Assembly (NCBI RefSeq): GCF_000315625.1 | Contig: NW_005434665.1 | Location: 128,776-185,315, forward strand | DNA length: 56,540 nt | Direction of reading: 5' to 3' | DNA from: Guillardia theta CCMP2712 | Lineage: Eukaryota > Cryptophyceae > Pyrenomonadales > Geminigeraceae | Part shown: piece by piece, positions 32,151-42,698 of the stretch | Numbering within the stretch: position 1 is the first letter of the stretch | Layout: each line of letters begins with the position of its first letter | Translations under genes and position numbers: made by a program | The notes under the pieces: generated by a model | What the model was told of the DNA's origin: nothing | Database searches by the model: none | The model's input: the letters and a program-made list of their open reading frames with translations, nothing else

Positions 32151-35028
32151 TCAGCTCCCTCCTCCCTCCTCTCTTATCACCTTGCGCAGATGGTACATCC
32201 TGGACGGGTGCGTGCTCGTCTTCATCAGCTCCCGCAGACTCATCGTTGCGAACGACCCGGGATCGAGCGTGAACTTGATCCACAACGCATTCCACCTGTA
32301 CTGCTGCTCCTTTCCACCTTCCTCTGTCCTGATCCTCAGCTTCATCCCTTCCTCGTCCACCGACGCCCTCCGCTTCGAGTTCCTCCCCACTGTCGGGTGC
32401 TGATAGACGAGGTTGGAAGTGTTCTTGTCCATTCGAATGTCCCCGCCCCCGCACGAGTGGACAGTCTGATGACGAGTGAGGGAGGATGGAAGCAGCGAGC
32501 TGACTGACCTGAAGGTCATGCTGACCCGGGCGATAGTTGATGAACTTGTAGGAGACATTCTAGCTCAACAGTTCACGACATGGAGGACGATCGGTCTGTT
32601 TCATCCTTACCTTGGGTCTTGTCACAATAGAACGATAAGAACAAACGCGCTGAGGGAGAAGGACTCCTGCCTTCTTCCTGATCTGCTTGACGACCCCGAA
32701 GACTCCCTCGCGGTGAAGGAGTTTCTCCATGAGATACTTCAGCTTGTTGTTGGGATACTTGACCTCGACTCCTGCTCCAAAGACCGGAAGAACAACCTGG
32801 TAGAGACAAGAGGAGTGTGGGTAAGTTGGAAGAAAAGAGCTCAAGGATGAAAGGTTGTGAGGGAGAAACTTTGTACGTCAAAGATGTCGAACTTCTTGTT
32901 CTTGGCTTCTGTCAAGCACAAAAAGAATTGGATGATGTCGAATAAGGTCAAGGTTCACCGCTTGCGGTCACAACATGCACATGATCCACTTTCATTCCAT
33001 CGTCTCGCTTCTCCGTCCTGACACGTTACGGTCAAGACATGAGCAAAATCGAAGAAGAGAAAAGGAAACAAGACAGTTCACACCTCAATCGCACTAGATC
33101 CCCTTCAACACAACCTCTTAACCCGTATAGATTGCTGCGCAACGTCAGCGCCTCGTTCCACAGCCTGCTCCAGAACGACTGTGACTCATGTCAGCCATAG
33201 TATGGGATATGGCCACATCACTTGGATGAAGATGAATCGTTGAGGCATGGTATCGCATGCCTTTCTCATTTGGTCGTTTGAGAAATCCTGCCGATTGTTG
33301 TTCAAATCCTTGGATTGTCTGCATTATCAAGACTCATTTCAAGCTTCCTGTGCTCTCTCTCACCTCCTCCCCTCCTCTATACTCCTTCCCTTACTAGCTC
33401 CCTCTGCTCCGCTTCAATACTTTCCTCTGCAATCGCTACTCTCCTCTACTTCCCACTGCCCTCTTCTCCCTTGTGCTCATTTTTTCTATCCTACTCCCTC
33501 CTCATCTCTCAATGAACCACTTACTTGATCAAGCTCTGCAAGACAAACCTCTCGTTTGCACATTCAAACGGCATTTCTCGAAGGGCTTCGCTTGCAGACT
33601 TCAAGTTCTTCCTGACGAGCACGAGGTCAAAACAAACAAATACAAGCAACTCCAGAATGTCTCAAAAGAACAAACTCTGACAGCAAACAACAAGAATCAT
33701 GTCATCAAATCCATTCTGAATGCTCACCCATTCATCCATCGTTCCTTCGCCTGTCGCTCTTCGTGGCCAATTGCAAAGCTGATGGAAGATTCAGGCTAGA
33801 CAAGCACTTCACTCCCATCTCACCTTGGATCCAATACAGCGTCTACAGCGACTCGGAAATGACCTGTAAAAGACCAGCACCGGACTCTGCATGAGAGGAA
33901 AATTTCTGTGCAATAAACTTAAACTTTCAACCTTTCACGAGAGCTCGTCCGACTTCAATTGAAGGAATTCCTACAGAAATTTTTACAACATTTCTACAAT
34001 CTCAAAGTTGCGAAAACCAGATGCAGAATTGATTCCAAACCTTTCTGAGCAACAGAAGATGTCATTCTTATATCGTTCTATATCATACTGAACTTGAACT
34101 TACGATGGCCATAGTAGTTGCAGAACCCATGCTTCTTCCATTTACGAACCTGATTCCACGTGTTGAGATCATTTCTTACATGCATCCATCATGAATCATG
34201 TCGTGTCACCGCTTTCCTCGTCATCTCCAGATCAGTCTCTATGTGCCTGACCACAATCGAGAACGTGTTTCCGGAGTGCTCGCCATAATGCAGCCCGTGG
34301 CTGCTCCACATGAAGTTCCCAACCTGTGCAGCAACAAGACAACATCATACACTGACAGTCCTTGCAGGAACGACCAGATTCTCACCAGCACTCGTTTGAA
34401 AACGCCGTTGAGAGCTAGGATCTGCATCAGAGCGTGAATGGCAGCAACGAATCAGAGAAAACCCTCTGCCTCTTACTTTCTCCGGAGAAGCGAGACGAGA
34501 TTCAATGCAGAGCTCCTGCTGTGTTATTCCTCCCCGGTCCTTCAACCCCGCAAACGAGATGTCTTGCGTCGTCAGCCCCAGCTCTTGCGCCAACCTCCTG
34601 ACCATCTCGAAGGTATCCCTTCCCGCTTTGTACAGCACAAACTTCAGGAACTTCCCTCGCTCTCCTTTCACTTGGCATGACAGGTCCGTAATTTCAGCGC
34701 AAGAGTTATCCTCCAACCGCCTTTCTGTTACTCTGAAATCTCCCCACCTGCTCTTGATCACTCCCCCGATACCCCGGAGAGCGGGTTTCACATACTGACA
34801 GATGTGAACGTCCGTGTCCCACACTCGCAATGAGCCATAGGCCTTCCAGTTCATGATCTCAGCCTTCTTCTTGAGGAAATCAGAGGAAATGGCACTCTCA
34901 AGCTGCTGGATGACTCGGTCGTGTTGCAAGGAGGGGAGAACCCTTTCGGAGGCAACATCCTCATTCCCCAACGTGAAGCACATGCACAGAAAGATCGCCG
35001 TGCCTGATCTGAGCTTTCTCTCGAACAT
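32151..35028 (-). CDS. PUS7: tRNA/mRNA pseudouridine synthase, TruD/PUS7 family
   Basis: Thirteen exons join in phase to 592 residues: 35028-34375, 34323-34210, 34149-34104, 34044-34018, 33863-33824, 33611-33549, 33318-33222, 33178-33084, 33017-32959, 32908-32877, 32796-32611, 32559-32509, 32465-32151. Family motifs appear in order: IKSRWGDFRVTE near the start; FVLYKAGRDTFEMVRRLAQ; FAGLKDRGGIT, whose Asp is the catalytic residue of the family; VGNFMW ... GNTFSIVVRHI; HGFCNYYGHQRFG; RFIFIQSFWSRLWNEAL; FDIFDVVLPVFG; the closing NVSYKFI and FTLDPGSFATMSLRELMK. PUS7 converts uridine to pseudouridine in tRNAs and some mRNAs. Length is near the family norm. The first donor (GTCGTT) is weak. Confidence 0.93.
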
Positions 35029-35472
35029 CAGGATCGGAGGGTGAGCATGAGACTCGTCTTCACGCTAGAGGACATGCTGAACGCGATGATGCCCGGTCAT
35101 GCCAAGTTCACCATGTTGCATTCAATGCGTCCAGTCAATAACACTATTGGACACCACCCCCAATTACCCCGGATCACCCACCCTGTTTCATAGAGACATT
35201 TTTCACTCTATAACACGGGTAGTGTGAGTACCCTACCGGGAAAAGACCGCACGTGTTCATGGCAATGGCGATGGCTGACCTAGGTCGGTGATAGGAGCGA
35301 GAGAAGGGAGGAGAGCGAGAAGCATACACACAACGACAAACACACTGATAGCAAGGAAGACACTGACAGCAGGTCTTGCGCTCCTCCTGCTCCACCTCCC
35401 CCTGACTTTCTGTAAGTTGGAGAGTCAACAAGGCCGGTGTGACTGGCAGTCCTGACATCAACAGCAGCCGCA
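35029..35472. other. Divergent promoter region, PUS7-like and METTL18-like genes
   Basis: About 440 bp between divergent starts. Contains CAATTACCCCGGATCACCC (35160) and GTACCCTACCGGG (35228), members of the intergenic C/G-rich word set. Confidence 0.5.
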
Positions 35473-36692
35473 ATGGACTTCAAGTTCAACTTTGCCGCGT
35501 CGGGTGCAGAGAGCGGGACAGATGCTGGCTTCAAGTTCAACTTTGGCAGCAACGACGATGAAGTTTCGAGCGCAGTAGAGTCTTTATCTGCCCTCAGAAT
35601 CACACCGCAAGGGCACTTCGTAGCAAAGGAGGTCAAGATTGAAGGCAAGGAAGAAGAGCTGGACGAGATGGCGATCGAGGCGCTGTTTGAGGAGATGCAC
35701 TTCCGTAACAGAGAGCCGTTGAAACGTTGCCGTCCACCCAACTCAGAGAGTCTTGAGGGCCCCATAGCCGAGGTGATCGACAAGTCGGACTTGGCGTCGG
35801 GAGTGTATGAAGGAGGCTTCAAGGTGACAGCAAACTTACCTTCTGTTCGGCTGTCTGCCAACACATGCACAGGTCTGGGAGGGATCGTTGGACCTGATAG
35901 AATACCTGGTGCAAGAGAAGCTCCCTGTCAAAGGGAAGAGAGTGATCGAGCTCGGTTGTGGGCATGGACTCCCTGGCATTCAGATGCTCTGCGATGTGAG
36001 ATGAAGATGGACGATCTTGATCGTCTCTAACACAGCCAGCACAGGGAGCAGATGTAGACTTTCAAGATTATAACGAGGAGGTCTTGAAAGAGGTGTGCTG
36101 CCTGAATGTCCTCGTCAACTGCCCCAACACTCCGAGCGCTGTTCGGTACTTCTCTGGAGATTGGGGGTCTTTGGCGGCATGCACTGGGAAGGTGAGAAGC
36201 GTTTGAGAGAGGCAAGATGCAAGTGTTGATGCCTGAGCTTGTTCTGACAGGTGTATGATGTTATTCTAACTGCCGAGACCATCTACGACGACAAGAGCTC
36301 TGGGCGACTCATAGCATGCATCGACGACATCCTGAAACCCGACGGCGTTGCTTACATAGCAGCAAAGAGCTATTACTTCGGTCTTGCCTTGTCTTGTGCT
36401 CACTTTCTTCCTCGTAACGAGGCTGCAGGGGTCGGAGGAAGCACCAGACAGTTCGAGGCGCAGGTTGCGAAGTTGCTTCCAAGAAGAAAGCTGGAGCAAG
36501 TTGCTCTCATACAGGTGGGCTTTACATATTGTCATCACTCTCATCATCATTCTGGGCATGTCAAGCACTACAATCGCAATCATCGCCATCAGTCACCTTT
36601 TTCTTCTTCATGATAAGTGACTATGATGTTTCCTGCAGGATGGATCCTCCAATGTGAGAGAGATTCTACGTCTCTCGCCCGAGGTCGCGTGA
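35473..36692 (+). CDS. METTL18: Histidine protein methyltransferase, METTL18/HPM1 type
   Basis: Exons 35473-35823, 35873-35995, 36045-36191, 36251-36514, 36639-36692; all phase 0; 312 residues. The N-terminal 115 residues are variable, with two MDFKFNF/GFKFNFG-like repeats. The SAM-binding domain follows: VYEGGFK-VWEGSLDLIEYL, motif I VIELGCGHGLPGI, the family-specific VDFQDYNEEVL, and VILTAETIYDD. Family members methylate a histidine of ribosomal protein uL3 (RPL3); that substrate is inferred. The protein is complete, with an ordinary stop. Confidence 0.93.
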
Positions 36693-36809
36693 AGACTTTC
36701 AGTGACTTTAACCATCATCATCGTTGAGATTAAAACGCGAGCGTTCAAGTATTTGCTTACAAATGACAGGAATTTCAATTAAAAGACAACAAGGCTTCAT
36801 CTTCGTGTT

Positions 36810-38542
36810 TCAGTACTCGACAGCTCTTCTCTTGCGAGTCAGTCTAAGAAAATCTTGGGCAGTCTCAACTCCCCATAGCTTCCACCAGCTGATGCTCACC
36901 CAGTTCTCTTTGTTGTTCTCGTTCACCACGATCCGGTAGTAGCTGTACTTATGCGTCGGCTCTACGACAAAGCTCTTCCCCGCTCTCGTGTACCCAGTCA
37001 CTCCCTCCTGGTAGTCGACCACTGACCACGTCGAGCCATCGTTGGAGCCGAGGATCCAGAACCTCTTCGGCCCTCGGAACAAGTTGTTGGCCCGCGTGTA
37101 CAGCTCGTACTTGTAGAGGTAGATGGAGACTGGGAGCGAGATTTGCAGCCACTCACCTGCGCACGAGATGCCTGTGGAGGTGACGGTAGGAGGGTACCTG
37201 ACGTACTGGCCTGTCGAGAAGGAGTAGTAGCTGTGCGTGTAGGTGGTCCAGAAGTTGATGGTCGTCGAGTTGCTGATGAAGTCGAAGGCGCTCCAGGCGT
37301 ACTCAGTCCCGTCGGAATAGTCACCAGAGGAGGTGACACGGTAGATGCCGTTGCCGTACGCAGCGCTGGAGATGGTGGAGGTAGGAGCAGAGAGAGGAGC
37401 AGGAGGATACAGGAGAGTTTCATGTCCCTGAATTTCTGCTCCCCATAGCTTCCACCAGCTGATGCTCACCCAGTTCTCTTTGTTGTTCTCGTTCACCACG
37501 ATCCGGTAGTAGCTGTACTTCTGCGTCGGCTCTACGACAAAGCTCTTCCCTGCGCTCGTGTACCCAGTCACTCCCTCCTGGTAGTCGACCACTGACCACG
37601 TCGAGCCATCGTTGGAGCCGAGGATCCAGAACCTCTTCGGCCCTCGGAACAAGTTGTTGGCCCGCGTGTACAGCTCGTACTTGTAGAGGTAGATGGAGAC
37701 TGGGAGCGAGATTTGCAGCCACTCACCTGCGCACGAGATGCCTGTGGAGGTGACGGTAGGAGGGTACCTGACGTACTGGCCTGTCGAGAAGGAGTAGTAG
37801 CTGTGCGTGTAGGTGGTCCAGAAGTTGATGGTCGTCGAGTTGCTGATGAAGTCGAAGGCGCTCCAGGCGTACTCAGTCCCGTCGGAATAGTCACCAGAGG
37901 AGGTGACACGGTAGATGCCGTTGCCGTACGCAGCGCTGGAGATGGTGGAGGTAGGAGCAGAGAGAGGAGCAGGAGGATACAGAAGAGGTCTAACGCTTGA
38001 GGTGTTGCTTTCAGCTTTGCTCTAGAGTGCATTTCAGTCAGCTGGTGTAGGATAGAACAAAGGATACCGATAAAAGATCGAGCGATGACTCGAAGCCCCA
38101 GGCTAGAAAAAGTTTCTTTTCTTCATCATACACAAAGCAAGCTGCATCAACTACATTCGCAACGCAGTCGCTCTCGTAGTCACAAACCCAGACCTCGAAT
38201 CTGCTTCACAGAAACAACTGGGTGTTAGTGCTTCAATCAATCGGGCTTCTGCTCTGACCTCCCTCTGCTCGCGAGCTGTCCGAGTCCTCCTGTCTGGAGC
38301 TGCTGATCTGACTGTGGTCTGGAGCCGCTGAGCTGCCGGATGATCAGGTCCCAATCCTTGCTCAGAACGCATGGTTGAACAGCGATGGAGGCGTTGTCCC
38401 AGGGGAACACTGGCAGTCAGGAGACCTCAGAAAGACACGTGCAGTGCGAGCAGTGATGCTGACCAGATTCACAGGAGCAGCATCCGAGGTGTAGCACAAG
38501 GAGGAGGAGGAGAGGAGGAGGGGGTGCGAGCAATCGCGGCAT
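36810..38542 (-). CDS. Secreted protein with two near-identical discoidin-like domains
   Basis: Exons 38542-38464, 38409-38259, 37995-36810; 471 residues. It starts with a signal peptide (MPRLLAPPPPLLLLLVLHLG) followed by Cys-Cys. The large last exon holds two 190-residue units, each with an F5/8-type (discoidin) C domain pattern: GEWLQISLPVSIYLYKYELY, then FRGPKRFWILGSNDGSTW, YYRIVVNENN and a closing VSISWWKLWG. The units are almost identical in DNA. Such domains bind sugars or lipids at the cell surface; the ligand is unknown. The chain ends in a basic tail (RLTRKRRAVEY). Confidence 0.75.
36871..37980. repeat. Tandem duplication, 540-bp arms, 570-bp period
   Basis: 36871-37410 and 37441-37980 are nearly identical; by eye I find three base differences, two of them changing a residue (His/Gln, Arg/Ser). 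The 30-bp spacer is unique. The period is a multiple of three, so the frame is kept. Confidence 0.95.
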
Positions 38543-38599
38543 AGAGTATCTGCTGGGGAGATCAAACCTTGTTGGAGCAAACTTTTTTAAAAAAGTCAA

Positions 38600-38770
38600 A
38601 CAAGTTTACTCAAAGTTAAGTTAAAAATCAGTACGAGGACAATCAAGGCTTGACAGTAGAGTTTTTACTCAAAGTTTTAAGTTAAAACTTTAGATGTCGC
38701 ACTTTGGACCGGCCAGGTCGGCGGCGACCCGGGGCCTGCGGCCCGGGCCCGGGACTCTATACGTTACGTA
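38600..38770. repeat. GC-rich island 7 with AT motifs
   Basis: TACTCAAAGTTAAGT at 38607 and a variant with two extra T at 38666, then a GC body (GGCCTGCGGCCCGGGCCCGGG). Lies about 60 bp upstream of the discoidin-like gene's ATG. Confidence 0.8.
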
Positions 38771-39128
38771 TTCCGTTGCGTTCCCGTTTCATACAATGGA
38801 ATTGACCATGTTGAGAGGAATGGAAGAGGAGGAAACAACGTAGAAACTTAGAGGAGAGCGAAAGAATGATGAGGCAACAAGCCAGGAGAATGATTAAGAT
38901 AGGATGATGTGTAGGAGGACGAGGACGAGGACGAGGACGAGGAGGACGAGGAGGACGAGGAGGAGGTATGAATCAGAATTCAGGAAAGTACCGGCAAGAG
39001 CAACCGATAGACTAACAACATTTAGACAAATCAGAGACAGTGCAAGTGACAAAGGAAGAAAAGCAGGAGATTGGTCGGAAGTTTGAATTGATGGCATGCT
39101 TTCAATCTAGGCTCTCGGCCATTGCGTC
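38771..39128. other. Spacer with GACGAG repeat
   Basis: A GACGAG hexanucleotide run at about 38917-38965. An open frame across it (poly-Arg/Thr) is compositional. Confidence 0.6.
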
Positions 39129-39941
39129 ATGGCAGATGACGGCGCTGCAGCCACAACTACTATCAGCCACGATGATAAGGCTTCAGCTGAAGACAAGGTT
39201 TCAGCTGCAGAAGACAACACACAGCCCTCGAAGAGATTGGTCTGCCGTAGACGTTTGCAACGTCGTCTCTGATGCTAGATCGTGTGCTCCAGAAAGTTTC
39301 TGATCCTTCTGAGACAACGGAAACGATGACCTCTCACCGTCCCGAGCACGGTATGGCTCTTTGCTTCCATGCTGGTCATGATTGTGCGCGCTCCAGACAA
39401 GGATGAAGCATCAGTAGAAGCGCGCGCCAACACGAGCTCCGTCGAATCAAGGTGCAACACCGAGGTGACTCTCGATCGTTGACGTGCCAATGACGGTTTT
39501 GTTTATCAGCGCCGGTGACAACGAGGAGCATGGTATGAAAGTGTTGATGATGGTGTGTCTTGTGGTGGTCCTGTGACTGACTTATAATGTCCACATTCGT
39601 TGATCACAGCTGCGAATGGAAGGTTAGGAACACGCATAGGGCCGAAGATCTCGCTGACTCCTTCGTGCAGAGAACACTCGGGAGTTCTCGAACGCCTGTC
39701 GAAGATTCAGACGTTTGAATGTCAGACTGCGGGATGTAGCGGGAAGTTGACGATAGACGAAGACATATGTAAAGTCGGGCATGGCGTGATAGTGATCTGT
39801 AAGGGAGGGACGCAAAAGACAGGACACAGGTTAAACATTCCTTGTCAGATGTAACATAGATCGAACTAACATGTCTTGTGTTTCAGGTATAAGTGGTGTA
39901 ATTATAGATACAGTTTCATCCCGGCATCAGAATGTAATTGA
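39129..39941 (+). CDS. Cys/His-containing protein of unknown function
   Basis: Six exons in phase: 39129-39239, 39293-39350, 39397-39451, 39510-39532, 39610-39829, 39887-39941; 173 residues. The N-terminal half is acidic and disordered (MADDGAAATTTISHDDKA). The C-terminal half has spaced metal-ligand candidates: FECQTAGCSGK, DICKVGHG, VICKGG, GHRYKWCNYRY and a final SECN. The pattern suggests a zinc-binding fold, possibly with DNA or RNA contact; no family recognised. The small 23-nt exon 4 is supported only by phase. Confidence 0.65.
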
Positions 39942-40287
39942 GTCTTACTCGTTCTCCTTGCCCTGAATGTACTCCAAGGGTCTTCTCATGTTTCTTGGTG
40001 CGATGGTGGTCAACCCCCTTGCAAGCAGACGCTAGGAAATGTGAGTTTGTCTTTGAGACGATGTCTCCTTTTCTTTATCTCTGTCTCCTCTATCTCACTT
40101 GAATCATCCCTTGTGTCCCTTGCTCCTCGTCTCTTGTCCCTTTCCTCCATGTTCCTTATCTCTTCCTTCCATATGTCCCTTTCTCTAATTTCCTTCACTC
40201 CACTCGCCATGCCTCCCATACATTTTTCTCTCCGTCCCGTATCTGTCTCTTTCTTTTCGCTCCCTCGGACTTCTGAATGGGCTGCAG

Positions 40288-41390
40288 TCGAAGTTGGACG
40301 AATTTCTTGAGGCGCGAGCATCCGACTTCTCTCACGAGCCCTTCGCACTGCAGTAACTCCTTGGGTGTGATGAAACCATTTGAAGCTCTCTGCAGAGACG
40401 TGAAAGAGAAAGAGGAGAATGGAGCGAGCAAGCGAGACGGAGCGGAGGACGTCGAAGAGAAGAAGGTTGACAACAGCAAGGCGGACAAGTTCAAGAACTT
40501 GCAGGAGGAGATAGCGAACATCTGCGAGAAGGTAAAGGATGGAAACAGTCTCTCGCCTTTCCCTGCTTGACCTGGAATTTCAGGAGCAGAAATATATCTT
40601 CTGTGGTGACGCGGAGTCGATGCAAGGATGGGTCGAGCATGTCAAGGATGTGCAGAAACGATCTTTGCTCTGCGATCTCAGGCAGACAGTCTCAACCAGG
40701 TCCAGGTCTCCTCCTACCTGCTCGTTTCTCATTCCGTGCCAGCTCCGAATCGTCTCAGCCTAACGATACCAACGGTGAATCTTCAGGAGCAGGGGAAGGG
40801 GGGGCGAGGGCAGGGGCAGGGGCAGGGGCAGGTTGGACTGTCTTGATTCTCACACGAGCACAGAACTGTTTGCTGCGGTAGCTCGGGGGGAGATGGAGAA
40901 ACTTTGCCGCATGTTAGCGCAGGTATGCTGATGATGCTGTGGAGACGAAGAGACTGAGTGAAGGTGGAGGGTGTAGCGGTGAACGTGCAGGATGCAAGGA
41001 GCAACTTTCCTCTGCACTGGGCAGCCTCGGTAGGGAGAATGTGATGACGTCGCCTCGAGTAATCCCTCCTCCTTGCAGGCAGGCAGCACGGCGATCTGCC
41101 GCATCCTCCTGGACCAGGGAGCCGATAGCAACGCTGCTTCGGAGAAGGGAGACACACCCCTGCACGTGGCAGCCGCTCATGGGAGGATGGGTTCCCTGCC
41201 GCCTCCAGCTGGTGTCGTGCTGTGACTGGATGACAGGTGTAGTTCAGCTGCTCGTCTCACGAGGGGCAGATCTTGACAAGCAGAATCAAGGTATGTCAGC
41301 TGGGGTTGTGCTGGGGATGACGAGGATATGGAAGATGGGATCACTGCTCGGCAGCTGCTGAATGTGCTCACGGAGGCGAACTGTGCGTGA
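40288..41390 (+). CDS. PH-like and ankyrin-repeat protein, 5' end unresolved
   Basis: Exons 40288-40352, 40396-40531, 40584-40699, 40787-40922, 40991-41029, 41079-41190, 41237-41290, 41335-41390. After a charged stretch (KEKEENGASKRDGAEDVEEK), KYIFCGDAESMQGWVEHVKD is the typical last strand and helix of a PH domain. An Arg/Gly run follows, then ankyrin repeats: ELFAAVARGEMEKLCRMLAQ, FPLHWAAS, ICRILLDQGADSN ... GDTPLHVAAAHGRM, VVQLLVSRGADLDKQNQDG. The layout is like that of GTPase-activating or lipid-scaffold proteins, but no catalytic domain is visible. The first exon(s), carrying the start codon and the rest of the PH domain, should lie between 39942 and 40287; I could not fix them. Confidence 0.75.
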
Positions 41391-41688
41391 GGGAGAGAGG
41401 GACAGAAACCAGCTGGGTGAGGAGGAGGAGGAGGAGGAGGAGGAGGAGGAAGACGAGGATTAATGAATGGATAGGAAATTTTGAGTTACATCTTCAAGTG
41501 AGTGTGGCTGCTTCGGCTATAACACTCTGAGCTTGCTCCTGCAATCCCCACTTTTCTCATCTCCCTGTGTCACTCACTTCCCCTTCCTCTTAAATTCGCC
41601 TGCCTCGTACCTCCTTCTCCTCCTTCCCTTCCATCTCTTACTTTCTCCTCCTCCCCGGCCCCAGCTTTTCCTCTTCCTTCTCCCTTCC
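41391..41688. other. Convergent spacer, C/T-rich
   Basis: GAGGAGG run at 41422-41455 and a pyrimidine-rich block from 41520. No gene. Confidence 0.5.
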
Positions 41689-42698
41689 TCACTTTGGATC
41701 CTGTGGGAAAGAATGATTGAGACGAGGCCGGGCAGCGACTCTCCTCACCTCAAGCTTGCGGGCACCGAGATAGACTTGAAGGCGATCAGAAAGACTCTCA
41801 AAGCTGCGACAACCGGGTCATACAGAGAAGAGGCGAGGACGGTGGGAGGAGGAGACGGGAGGGAATAGGGATAGGATTCCAAAGGAGAAGAGCAGGAGGA
41901 GGGAAAGGAAAGACGGCGAAGAAAGAAGCAATGTCATCGCGTCCCCGTACAAGGTAACATACAAGGTAACACTATCGTTAGCAACAATTCTAACTTCTCC
42001 ACCTGTCAAGAGCCGGTCGCACGTCCAAGTGATAGGAGACTGGCTTGTCAGCGATGGGTTTGCCTGAGTAGAAGTCGATGACATATCGAACCTGCTGCTG
42101 GTCAGCCGCCAGTCGACAAGGAGGAGGAGGTAAAACCTGCTTGCCGCATCGATCTACAATCCAATCATGGCGATCGAAAGGAGGTTTGTACCCCAACAGG
42201 CTCTGTATCCTTGCTTTCGGACTCAGCTGATCAGGCTTGCCCTGGAATTTCAAGAGCTGGAGGGTAAGTTAGCCACCCATGGGTCAACCGAACGAGTCAC
42301 GTCACCTTTGGCTGTTGGCACTCATCGCAGTGAAGTTTCTCCCACTTCATCACCTCCTTCCACGTCTGCTCGTTGACAGCATTGTGAATCGCCACCACCT
42401 GCCCGTCTCCCGTCAGCAACCAGCACATGCAGCAGGAGCGTTGCTGCTTGCCGCATGCATGTCGTTCTCGTTGGGCTCCCATCCCTTCCTCTGCATGGCG
42501 TTGTAGAACATCTGTTCAGACGGATACACCCAGTTGCCGGACCCTGACGAAAATCTTCACCTCCTCCTCTCCCCCGTCTCGATTGCAAGTACCTGCTGCC
42601 TCCTGATGCGGCGGCGTGTGTTCGCCTCGGGGGATGTTTGAGACGACCCGCTGTGTGGGCAAGCTTCTAGTCTGACTTACATGTGGCAACCTGGCCAT
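41689..42698 (-). CDS. HCCS: Holocytochrome c synthase (cytochrome c heme lyase)
   Basis: Eight exons in phase: 42698-42681, 42650-42593, 42543-42452, 42398-42306, 42241-42137, 42091-42003, 41803-41749, 41700-41689; 173 residues. Signature blocks: [102 protein letters not shown] and [18 protein letters not shown] attaches heme covalently to cytochrome c in the mitochondrial intermembrane space. The protein is much shorter than animal and yeast enzymes and lacks the N-terminal Cys-Pro heme motifs. Intron 42399-42451 has GC-AG ends and is needed to restore DMHA-VVAIHN. A second minus-strand ATG upstream (MADNQMQRDRAARLQ, about 42868) could add an N-terminal exon. Confidence 0.92.

Noticed and set aside
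36998-38032. Signal-peptide-like frame (MKLSCILLLLSLLLPPPSPA) in both copies of the duplicated domain
   Set aside because: It is a shifted reading of CTCCTGCTCCTCTC. The other frame is open through both copies and carries the domain; the real signal peptide is in exon 1 at 38542.
41533-41868. Plus-strand ORF continuing the ankyrin gene
   Set aside because: The same bases on the minus strand encode the HCCS C-terminal exon ([19 protein letters not shown]) with matching splice sites; the ankyrin gene has its own stop at 41388.
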